Notes under the pieces: generated by a model | What the model was told of the DNA's origin: nothing | The model's input: the letters and a program-made list of their open reading frames with translations, nothing else | Database searches by the model: none | Shown here: positions 1 through 6,341 of the stretch, piece by piece | How the letters are laid out: every line of letters starts with the position of its first letter | How positions within the stretch are numbered: the first letter of the stretch is position 1 | Position numbers and translations under genes: made by a program | Origin: Candidatus Zixiibacteriota bacterium | GTDB lineage: Bacteria; Zixibacteria; MSB-5A5; GN15; FEB-12 | Assembly (NCBI GenBank): GCA_022570975.1 | Contig: JACZYS010000049.1 | Coordinates: forward strand, 1-13,111 | Direction of reading: 5' to 3' | Length of the DNA: 13,111 nucleotides

Positions 1-1
1 A

Positions 2-1366
2 ATTACCGGACAGGCCGACACTTTGCGAATGCACAAAGAGTCACATCAGTATATTGACATTATCTCAATGTTCCGCCCGATTACCAAGTGGAATACTTCC
101 ATAGGCAGACCGGAGTATATCACCGAGGCGGTCAGAAAAGCTTTCAAAATTGCAGAAGCGGAAAAACCCGGTGCCACCCATCTGGAACTTCCAGAAAATG
201 TTGCCGAAGAAGATTGCAAAGACCCAAAAATGCTTGAGGTCCGCAAAGTGAGGCGACCGGCTCCTGATTTTAAAGCTGTCAATTTGTCCCTGGATTTAAT
301 AAGAAAATCAAAAAAGCCAATTGTCTTAGCCGGCAACGGAGCAATAAGAAAAAGAGCTACCAAACAGCTAAGAATATTTTTGGAAAAAACTCAGTTTGCA
401 GTCTGCAATACATTCATGGCCAAAGGTGCTGCCGGACATGACTATGCTCACAGTCTGCATACTATTGGACTGCAGTCAAAAGATTATGTGGCTGTTGCCA
501 TGTCCGAAGCAGATTTAGTTATCTGTGTTGGATACGACATTGTGGAATATGCACCGCAATTCTGGAATCCAAAAGGTACCAAAACAATCATTCATATTGA
601 TTTTGAACAGGCCGAGGTTGACCACTGGTTTCATCCTACAGTTGAAATGGTAGGTGATATTGCATCATCACTTTGGGAATTAAATCAGCTTATCGATGAC
701 AGTTTTGACAAGAATAGAGCCAGATACGCCAAGAAGCATAAACTGAATATTGAAAAAGATTTAAAACAGCATGTCAACAGTAAATCTTTTCCTTTTAAGC
801 CACAGAAAATACTTCATGATATGCGACAAGTTATGGATAGTGAAGATATTCTGATTTCCGATGTTGGGGCACACAAAATGTGGATTTCCAGAATGTTTCA
901 GGTGCATGTACCAAACACCTGTTTGATCTCAAACGGTTTTGCTTCCATGGGTATTGCTCTTCCCGGAGGTATTGCCGCAAAAATGGTTTATCCTGATAGA
1001 AATATTGTCACTGTTTCCGGTGATGGCGGATTCCTGATGAATGTGCAAGAACTCGAAACTGCAGTGAGGCTTAAAACCGCGACGGTAAATATTATCTGGA
1101 CGGACGGAACTTTTGGGCTGATCGAATGGAAACAACGCAACAAATACGGACACGCCTTTGGTACCCGTTTCAATAATCCGGACCATGTCAAACTTGCCGA
1201 AACTTTTGGTGCCATAGGATACAAAGTGAAAAAAGGAGAATCAATTCAGGAAGTTCTCAAAATGGCATTCAGAAATAAAAAACCAACGGTGATTGATATC
1301 CCAGTCGATTATTCCGAGAACATTAAACTTACCAAGCGACTGGGGAAACTGGTCATCAACTTCTAA
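2..1366 (+). CDS. alsS: Acetolactate synthase, catabolic AlsS-like (5'-partial)
   Basis: TPP-dependent enzyme that condenses two pyruvates to 2-acetolactate and CO2 in the cytoplasm. The reading frame is already open at base 2 and begins ITGQADTLRM, so the start and the N-terminal PYR domain with the catalytic Glu lie upstream. Seen here: FRPITKW early on, a central dehydrogenase-like domain (KPIVLAGNGA), and the C-terminal TPP-binding domain with SDVGAHKMW, SNGFASMG, the SGDGGFLMN diphosphate motif followed by WTDGTFGLIEW, and a closing VIDIPVDYSENI. The ELETAVRLK stretch and the VDYSENI ending match the catabolic AlsS/BudB type better than the anabolic, FAD-binding IlvB type. The C-terminus looks complete. 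No alsD or ilvN follows; a RidA-family remnant does. The AlsS versus IlvB role is the uncertain part. The TTG at 23 is an internal codon, not the start. Confidence 0.9.
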   Translation: MTGQADTLRMHKESHQYIDIISMFRPITKWNTSIGRPEYITEAVRKAFKIAEAEKPGATHLELPENVAEEDCKDPKMLEVRKVRRPAPDFKAVNLSLDLIRKSKKPIVLAGNGAIRKRATKQLRIFLEKTQFAVCNTFMAKGAAGHDYAHSLHTIGLQSKDYVAVAMSEADLVICVGYDIVEYAPQFWNPKGTKTIIHIDFEQAEVDHWFHPTVEMVGDIASSLWELNQLIDDSFDKNRARYAKKHKLNIEKDLKQHVNSKSFPFKPQKILHDMRQVMDSEDILISDVGAHKMWISRMFQVHVPNTCLISNGFASMGIALPGGIAAKMVYPDRNIVTVSGDGGFLMNVQELETAVRLKTATVNIIWTDGTFGLIEWKQRNKYGHAFGTRFNNPDHVKLAETFGAIGYKVKKGESIQEVLKMAFRNKKPTVIDIPVDYSENIKLTKRLGKLVINF

Positions 1367-1371
1367 ATTAA

Positions 1372-1603
1372 ACTGAAATTAATAAAGTTATTGGTAGTCA
1401 TGAAAAAGAAGCTGGCGGCGAAATTGAAAATGTTTTCAGAACCAGAATGTATATAACCGATATCAATCTGACGGAAGAAGTTGGCCGAGCTCATAGTGAG
1501 TTTTTTTGCGGAGATAAAACCGGCGGCAACAATGGTTGAAGTGAAAGCTTTAGCCAGAAAAGACTGGGTTGTTGAAATTGAAGCTGACGCTCTGGTGGAA
1601 TAA
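1372..1603 (+). pseudogene. RidA/YjgF-family remnant, N-terminally truncated and frameshifted
   Basis: RidA-family proteins are about 130-residue trimers that deaminate reactive enamines/imines. Translating from about 1387 gives EKEAGGEIENVFRTRMYITD and then an EEVGRAHSEFF segment. After the T7 run at 1501-1507 the reading must move by one base to continue as AEIKPAATMVEVKAL and then VVEIEADALVE, stopping at 1601-1603. FRTRMY, AATMVEV and VEIEADA are family signatures, and the Arg of VRTRM is present. About the first 55-60 residues are missing: there is an in-frame stop at 1369-1371, only 3 nt past the alsS stop, and no usable start codon in this frame. With six T instead of seven the two parts would be one frame, so that lesion could be a sequencing error. 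The missing N-terminus cannot be explained that way. The rest of 1367-1693, the only stretch over 300 bases without an intact gene, holds nothing else I recognise. Confidence 0.75.
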
Positions 1604-1693
1604 TTTCCAATAAAATCTAATACCCCTGCTTTATCATCTTGTTATTTTTTATTACCTTGTTTTAGATTGAAAATTAAATTGAAAGGAATATAG

Positions 1694-2542
1694 ATGCTAT
1701 TTGGTGCCCATGAATCAATTTCCGGCGGAGTGTTTAACGCCATTGAAAGAGGAAAAAAAGCAACCTGTGATACAATCCAGATGTTCAACAAGTCAAACAG
1801 CCAGTGGCGGGCAAAGAAAATTGACCAAAAAGAACTGGATAAATATTTTGAATTGATTGAAGAAACCGGAGTCACCGTCTCTACCTCACATTCCAGCTAT
1901 CTCATTAATATGGCTTCACCAAAAAAACCGCTCAACAAAATGTCATATGACTCTTTGAAACTTGAAATGGAAAGATGCAACATGCTCAAAATTCCAAACC
2001 TTGTTTTTCACCCCGGCTCCCATGTTGGCACTGGCGAAGAAGAAGGGATGGACAGAATTGCTAAGAATATTAACAAGATGTTTGGTGAATTGAAAGATAA
2101 CAACGTGCATCTTTTGCTTGAAACAACAGCCGGACAGGGAACAAACCTGGGATACACTTTTGAACAGTTGTCCTATATGATAAAGAGAGTGAAAGACAGC
2201 TCTCAACTGGGAGTGTGCCTTGACACCTGCCACATTTTTGCTGCCGGATATCCGATTTCTGACCCAAAGGATTATAAAAAGACGATGAAGCAGTTTGATG
2301 ATATCATTGGAATTGACCGCTTGAGAATTATTCACATGAATGACAGCAAGAAAGAGTTTGGTTCAAAACGTGACCGCCATGAACATATTGGCAAAGGGTT
2401 TATTGGGATTGAGGCTTTCAAAAATATTGTCAATGATAAACGGCTAAAAAATATTCCGATGATTCTTGAGACACCAAAAGAAGAAGAGCTCTTGGAAGAT
2501 ATTAAAAATTTGAAATTGTTAAGAAGTCTGGTCAAAAAATAA
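1694..2542 (+). CDS. nfo: Endonuclease IV (AP endonuclease)
   Basis: Class II apurinic/apyrimidinic endonuclease of base excision repair: a TIM barrel with three metal ions that cuts 5' of abasic sites. At 282 aa it is full length for the family. All nine metal ligands known from E. coli Nfo can be placed: H66, H106 (VFHPGSH), E143 (LLLETTAGQGTN), D177 and H180 (GVCLDTCH), H214 (IIHMNDSK), D227 and H229 (KRDRHEHIG), E259 (MILETP). The N-terminus GAHESISGG is the usual first strand. A GAAAGGA ribosome binding site at 1681-1687 lies 6 nt before the ATG and fixes the start. It is transcribed towards the DNA methyltransferase on the other strand, with one base between the stop codons. Confidence 0.97.
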   Translation: MLFGAHESISGGVFNAIERGKKATCDTIQMFNKSNSQWRAKKIDQKELDKYFELIEETGVTVSTSHSSYLINMASPKKPLNKMSYDSLKLEMERCNMLKIPNLVFHPGSHVGTGEEEGMDRIAKNINKMFGELKDNNVHLLLETTAGQGTNLGYTFEQLSYMIKRVKDSSQLGVCLDTCHIFAAGYPISDPKDYKKTMKQFDDIIGIDRLRIIHMNDSKKEFGSKRDRHEHIGKGFIGIEAFKNIVNDKRLKNIPMILETPKEEELLEDIKNLKLLRSLVKK

Positions 2543-2543
2543 A

Positions 2544-3503
2544 TCAGGCAGCTACAAATTCTGTACCGATTATTTCTTTAAGTTCCTTTTCAAAGGGATT
2601 ATTATTCTGCCAGCCGGCCTGACCGGTTTTCTGAAAATGCTCTAATCGTCTAATTGAAATCTCACAGTACAAAGGGTCAATCTCGACCGATATAGATTTT
2701 CTTTTGTTTTTCTCGGCGGCAATTATAGTTGTTCCCGAATGACCAAAAAAATCCAGGACCGTCTCATCCTCGCTTGAAGAGGCCAGGATAATTCTTTCTA
2801 TTGCCTTGAGTGGTTTTTGGGCCGGACAGCCGTTTACGTTCTCTTTCATTCGGTAAAAAACCTGCTGAATATCTACCCATACATTACTTGAGCGGATGTT
2901 TTCTGATTTGCTCCGTTCCATATTTTCGGTTGTTACTCCGGCCACCTCTTTGTAGTAACCTCTAAGTATTTTGGGGATGTCTGTGTATTGGACCTTGAAT
3001 TTTGGCGTTCCTTTGGTATAGTATAAAAGTTCCTGCCTTACCGCCATCCAATTTTTTTGGGTTCCATATCCGCGCTGGTTTCGCATGGTGATAAACGAAC
3101 GTGACATAAACTCAGTCTCTGACATCATGGCCATAAATTCTGGCAGCGGTTTGAAATGGTTTCTCTGGTCGGCCCCTAACCAGATATATAATGAACTGTT
3201 TTCTGACAGAAACTCATTTGAATTATCTATCCATTTTTTGCAGAATTTAATAAACTCCGAGACCTCTCGCGTTTTGAACATAACCAGATTATATGGCGGG
3301 TCATGGATGGCCAAAGCGGCTGGTTCTTTGTTTTCGAAAATTTTCTTTAGAAAATTTAAGTCTGTGGCATCGCCACAGGCGATGACGTGCCGGTTTGATT
3401 TATCTGTCCATATATCACCCAACTTTAGGCGACAATGTTTTAGTAGTTTTTCTCTTATCTCAAGATTATTAATATCAATATAATTTTGATTCTCAACTGT
3501 CAT
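2544..3503 (-). CDS. Orphan site-specific adenine-N6 DNA methyltransferase, beta class
   Basis: AdoMet-dependent DNA methylase of 319 aa. Motif order is catalytic first, AdoMet-binding second: DPPYN at 68-72 (the NPPY-type motif IV; a D start points to N6-adenine rather than N4-cytosine), then CPAQKP at 226-231 (motif X region) and DFFGHSGTT at 251-259 (FxGxG motif I), followed by VEIDPLYCEI (motif II). This is the beta-class permutation. The opening with KLGDIW and VIACGDATD resembles stand-alone and phage-type MTases, where this segment precedes DPPY. No restriction endonuclease or specificity subunit lies nearby, so it is solitary here, for example for epigenetic marking or as a relic of a mobile element. 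There is no clear Shine-Dalgarno sequence; the ATG sits in the loop of an 8-bp inverted repeat (see 3490-3540). Target sequence unknown. Confidence 0.9.
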   Translation of the reverse strand: MTVENQNYIDINNLEIREKLLKHCRLKLGDIWTDKSNRHVIACGDATDLNFLKKIFENKEPAALAIHDPPYNLVMFKTREVSEFIKFCKKWIDNSNEFLSENSSLYIWLGADQRNHFKPLPEFMAMMSETEFMSRSFITMRNQRGYGTQKNWMAVRQELLYYTKGTPKFKVQYTDIPKILRGYYKEVAGVTTENMERSKSENIRSSNVWVDIQQVFYRMKENVNGCPAQKPLKAIERIILASSSEDETVLDFFGHSGTTIIAAEKNKRKSISVEIDPLYCEISIRRLEHFQKTGQAGWQNNNPFEKELKEIIGTEFVAA

Positions 3504-3540
3504 GTTGAGAAATTAATATTATTGGCTTAATCAGCTCAAC
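3490..3540 (-). promoter_or_regulatory. Alternative hairpins at the methyltransferase start
   Basis: TTCTCAAC at 3490-3497 and GTTGAGAA at 3504-3511 form a perfect 8-bp inverted repeat whose 6-nt loop contains the start codon. The central arm can instead pair with CTCAAC at 3535-3540, giving a hairpin wholly in the leader (3504-3540), further helped by ATTAA/TTAAT inside it. The two structures exclude each other: one hides the AUG, the other frees it. The same arms on DNA could be an operator. Seen as sequence symmetry; the regulatory role is inferred. Confidence 0.4.
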
Positions 3541-3564
3541 AAAAAATATTGAACAAATAAATAG

Positions 3565-4164
3565 TTAAAAAGCGATTGCTGTAACAATGACATTTAAACT
3601 TTGATGCCCAAATTCTAAATCTGAGAACGAAGTTTGTCCGCCATTTAAATATGCGGCCACTTGGATATGTTTGGCAAATTGATATCCAGCTCCAATCAAA
3701 TAACCTGTCTTCGGTTTGTTATCTGAAAAAACACCTTCCAAATTGAAAAAATATTGTCCAATACCCAATATTGTAAAAGTTGATTCCCCTTGGTCTCCAT
3801 AATAACGGTACCAAGAAATGCCTCTAAATCCTTGATTAATAATCCTAAGAGGATACTTCCTGCTATCGTAAACAGAAAAGTTTCCTTCTAAAACTATCAT
3901 GTCATATCCGTCCCATGAATATCCAAGCAATAAGTTTATTGCAGCCCCCATGCCAAATTCGTCATATTCAGATAAATGCACTTTAGAATTTGAAAAGAGA
4001 TCAAATCCACCACCCGGCTTTTCGTTTCCGGCAGTTGACCATTTTGAATTGGGAGAAATACCAAATCCACCACCCAGTAAAAAACCTTTGCGGCTGCCAT
4101 CTAAAGCTGAAGCAGATGAAGAGAAAAGAATAATTAAAATCAAACATATAAGAATTGTTTTCAT
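3565..4164 (-). CDS. Small outer-membrane beta-barrel protein, paralog A
   Basis: Secreted protein of 199 aa with a clear signal peptide: MK start, hydrophobic core, and SSSASA at 15-20 with likely cleavage before LDG. The mature part has alternating polar/aromatic strands and Gly-rich turns (GGGFGI, YRYYGDQG, GIGQYFF, GYLIGAGYQF) and ends in a terminal Phe (VTAIAF), the pattern recognised by the BAM machinery. About 180 mature residues would suit an 8-strand barrel. It is clearly paralogous to the gene just upstream (shared YRY-G, G-GQY-F, LIGAGY/LLGAGY, SLNVIV/SLNIIV). It has a longer loop near residues 45-70 (KPGGGFDLF onward) than its partner. It starts 27 nt after the partner's stop, so one operon is likely. 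No recognisable Shine-Dalgarno. No specific function is assigned. Confidence 0.8.
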   Translation of the reverse strand: MKTILICLILIILFSSSASALDGSRKGFLLGGGFGISPNSKWSTAGNEKPGGGFDLFSNSKVHLSEYDEFGMGAAINLLLGYSWDGYDMIVLEGNFSVYDSRKYPLRIINQGFRGISWYRYYGDQGESTFTILGIGQYFFNLEGVFSDNKPKTGYLIGAGYQFAKHIQVAAYLNGGQTSFSDLEFGHQSLNVIVTAIAF

Positions 4165-4191
4165 TGATATAAGTTCACTTATTCTTATTCT

Positions 4192-4740
4192 CTAGAAAGC
4201 CACTCCGGAGACAATAATATTGAGGCTGGTGTGTTCAAAATCAAATCCACCGTCTTTAGTTTGGCCAGAATTAAAATAAAATGCTGCCTGGAAATGAGGA
4301 GAAAACTCATATCCGGCACCTAAGAGGAATCCAAGCCCCTCAACATTTGAACCAAGATTTGAAACTTCAAATACATATTGACCTAATCCTAAAGCTGTAA
4401 AAAACGCTGATCCTTTCTCACCAAAATAACGGTACCAGGCTACTCCGCTAAAGCCCTGGGTTATATCTTCCGGCTCAAAAAGGGAAGTCTTGTAAATGGC
4501 AACGTTTGCATCTGCAACTATCATATTGTATTCATCCCAGCCATATCCAATTAAGAAATTACCCGCAGACCCGCTCCCGGATTCCTCAATATTGAATCCA
4601 AGAACTTTCGTTGACCATTTTGAATCAGCAGAAAAACCTATTCCACCTCCGATCACAAATCCTCTCCGCATTCCATCAAATGCAGAAACCGATGATGCTA
4701 TAAAAAGCAACATTAGCGTAAGTGTGATAAATCTCTTCAT
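4192..4740 (-). CDS. Small outer-membrane beta-barrel protein, paralog B
   Basis: 182-aa secreted protein, first of a tandem pair. I chose the ATG at 4740, not an upstream in-frame start at 4842: GGAG stands 5 nt before it, and only this start gives a classical signal peptide (MKRFIT, hydrophobic core, SSVSA with cleavage after residue 20, before FDG). The longer version would put 34 extra residues in front and overlap the end of the preceding gene. Mature features: RRGFVIGGGIGF first strand, YRYFGEKG, LGLGQYVFEV, FLLGAGYEF, and a terminal strand SLNIIVSGVAF ending in Phe, typical of outer-membrane barrels. The closest relative in the window is the downstream paralog. Position and coupling suggest the pair is co-expressed. 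Function unknown. Confidence 0.8.
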   Translation of the reverse strand: MKRFITLTLMLLFIASSVSAFDGMRRGFVIGGGIGFSADSKWSTKVLGFNIEESGSGSAGNFLIGYGWDEYNMIVADANVAIYKTSLFEPEDITQGFSGVAWYRYFGEKGSAFFTALGLGQYVFEVSNLGSNVEGLGFLLGAGYEFSPHFQAAFYFNSGQTKDGGFDFEHTSLNIIVSGVAF

Positions 4741-4816
4741 ATTCACTCCATTAAAAAAAGTTATTTGCGTTAATAAAATATGCATAAAATGGATTAAATA
4801 CACAACAACAAAACTG

Positions 4817-5674
4817 TTATTTATCTCCATACCAGTTTTCAAGGGTTATTCTGTTTTCTCCCAACAATTTAGAAGATTCGGTTGGGTCAACATCTTCGTT
4901 GCTTCGTGAAATATACTCGAAAAATGGAATGAGACGAATGTAATGGCCGAATCCATCTTTTTGGGCAAGTTTTTTAGCTTCATCAACTGTAAGATACCCG
5001 GGCGGTTCTTTTTTGATAAGCTGACAATATTTTTCTACTATTTCCGGTATGGTCATTTTTTGGGGACCAATATTATAGAAACATTTGTTATCAGCTTCAT
5101 TTGACTGAAACGACTTTGCAACTTGTGAGGCAAAGTCTTTATCGGACAGCCAGCCTATCTTCGTTTTCTGTTCGCCGATTACGTGGTACCCCAACTGTTC
5201 ATGGTAAAAATATTTGAGAGAGTTAAAAAACCATGATGGCCTCATGATTGAATATGGAACTCCCGATTGAATAATCGCATTTTCTGCTTCAACTTTTGCG
5301 TTCAGATAAATATCGTTTCCCAAGACTCCGCGAGATAAGGCCGTGCTTATGTTGGCAATTTTTTTTACGCCTGCTTCCTTTGCCGCCATGGCAATATTGG
5401 CCGTGCCATCTATTTCTATTTTTTTATATTTTTCAGCATCAAGTGAGGCACTTAAGTTTATGTAAACAAAATCCTGCCCCTCAAGGGCCCGCTTGATTGT
5501 CTCTGGTTTGGTTACATCCCCTTCCACAATCGGCAAACTGTTTCCGAAAACAGATTCTGCTTTTGTCCGATTGGAGCTGAAAACTGTTACCTCGAAATTA
5601 TCTTCGACAAGTTTTCTGGTTACCGGCTGTCCCAGCATTCCGGTGGCACCAATCACAATGATCTTTCGGCTCAT
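4817..5674 (-). CDS. Atypical short-chain dehydrogenase/NmrA-like NAD(P)-binding protein
   Basis: Cytoplasmic Rossmann-fold protein of 285 aa. The dinucleotide site is IGATGMLGQP (GxTGxxG at 9-15), followed by EGDVTKPETI (the conserved D after the fourth strand) and YINLSAS. A YLNAK segment (Y123, K127) keeps the YxxxK spacing of extended SDRs, followed by PYSIMRPSWFFNSL, the usual strand and loop after the active site. The C-terminal third (residues 200-285) is the substrate-binding part and resembles sugar-epimerase/NmrA-like relatives (NIGPQKMTIPEIVE). The substrate cannot be told from sequence. The stop lies 76 nt before the start of outer-membrane paralog B on the same strand, so they may be co-transcribed. 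A weak AGGA lies about 13 nt before the ATG. Confidence 0.85.
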   Translation of the reverse strand: MSRKIIVIGATGMLGQPVTRKLVEDNFEVTVFSSNRTKAESVFGNSLPIVEGDVTKPETIKRALEGQDFVYINLSASLDAEKYKKIEIDGTANIAMAAKEAGVKKIANISTALSRGVLGNDIYLNAKVEAENAIIQSGVPYSIMRPSWFFNSLKYFYHEQLGYHVIGEQKTKIGWLSDKDFASQVAKSFQSNEADNKCFYNIGPQKMTIPEIVEKYCQLIKKEPPGYLTVDEAKKLAQKDGFGHYIRLIPFFEYISRSNEDVDPTESSKLLGENRITLENWYGDK

Positions 5675-5707
5675 ATTTCTTGTTGTTCCTATTTTTATGT
5701 TAAGAAG

Positions 5708-5716
5708 TTATCCACA
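5708..5716 (+). promoter_or_regulatory. Single perfect DnaA box
   Basis: TTATCCACA, the strict E. coli R1/R4 consensus, in the 178-nt gap between the divergent SDR and HIT genes. It lies 34 nt upstream of the SDR start. Only one copy is seen and there is no DUE-like array or replication gene, so it is not an origin. A DnaA-controlled promoter or chance are both possible. Confidence 0.35.
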
Positions 5717-5852
5717 ATTAAACTTAGTCAATTTCACCGAATAAACAATCGAAAACTGTAACATTATGTATAACTGCTATTTACGAAGAATCACCAATAA
5801 AAGTCCTGATTGGCAATTGATTAATAATTATTTTATCATATTCTATATATAT

Positions 5853-6341
5853 ATGAACAGCAAATTGTTATGGGCTCCGTGGAGATATAAGTTTATCAAG
5901 GGCAAAAAAGAAAAAGGATGTGTCTTATGCAACCGCTTCAACCAGAAAGATTCTGTAAAGAATCTTATAGTATTTCGTGGTCTTAATTGCGGTGTAATTT
6001 TAAATAAGTTTCCATACAATGTCGGGCACCTGATGGTTGTACCGCTGAGACATATTGGCCTGTTTGAAAAACTTAATATGAGTGAATCAGCCGAGTTTAT
6101 GAGCCTCACCCAGCAGTCGGTTAAAATTATTAAGACAGTTTTAAAACCAGATTCAATGAATCTGGGAATGAATCTTGGCAAAGTTTCCGGGGCCGGGGTA
6201 CCCGGACATCTTCATATGCATATTGTCCCAAGGTGGATGGGTGATACCAATTTCATGCCGGTAATAGGAGATACGAAAGTTATGTCTGTACCTCTTGGTG
6301 ACATTTATAAAAGACTCAGGAAAGAATTCAAGAAGATATGA
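5853..6341 (+). CDS. Histidine-triad (HIT) protein, Ap4A hydrolase/phosphorylase type
   Basis: 162-aa nucleotide-binding enzyme acting on dinucleoside polyphosphates or related nucleotides. The triad is H119-L-H121-M-H123 in GHLHMHIVPRW, where the middle His is the nucleophile. Also seen: NKFPYNVGHLMVVP (nucleotide-binding strand and turn) and C23-x-x-C26 in GCVLC, half of the zinc-type N-terminus of this subfamily. The opening LWAPWRYKFI resembles the W-x-P-x-R start of the actinobacterial Ap4A phosphorylase group, so a phosphorylase or hydrolase for Ap4A is the best guess. I took the ATG at 5853 because that opening matches the family. An earlier in-frame ATG at 5766 would add 29 residues unlike it. 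There is no Shine-Dalgarno; the ATG follows a TATATATATA run, so leaderless translation is possible. The stop overlaps the next start (ATGA). Confidence 0.88.
   Translation: MNSKLLWAPWRYKFIKGKKEKGCVLCNRFNQKDSVKNLIVFRGLNCGVILNKFPYNVGHLMVVPLRHIGLFEKLNMSESAEFMSLTQQSVKIIKTVLKPDSMNLGMNLGKVSGAGVPGHLHMHIVPRWMGDTNFMPVIGDTKVMSVPLGDIYKRLRKEFKKI

Noticed and set aside
1400..1456. Short ORF starting MKKKLAAK inside the RidA remnant
   Set aside because: It is out of the frame that shows RidA homology and ends after 18 codons; no ribosome site.
1372..1603. Programmed +1/-1 frameshift in the RidA-like sequence at the T7 run
   Set aside because: The N-terminal third of the protein is missing and there is no start codon in the first frame, so a decayed gene is simpler.
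4741..4842. 34-residue N-terminal extension of outer-membrane paralog B
   Set aside because: It would hide the signal peptide and overlap the preceding gene; the ATG at 4740 has GGAG at the right distance.
5675..5852. Possible replication origin because of a perfect DnaA box in an AT-rich gap
   Set aside because: Only one box, no array or unwinding element, and no dnaA, dnaN, parA or similar gene nearby.
5766..5852. Upstream ATG for the HIT protein
   Set aside because: The 29 added residues do not resemble the family, and MNSKLLWAPW is a normal family start.
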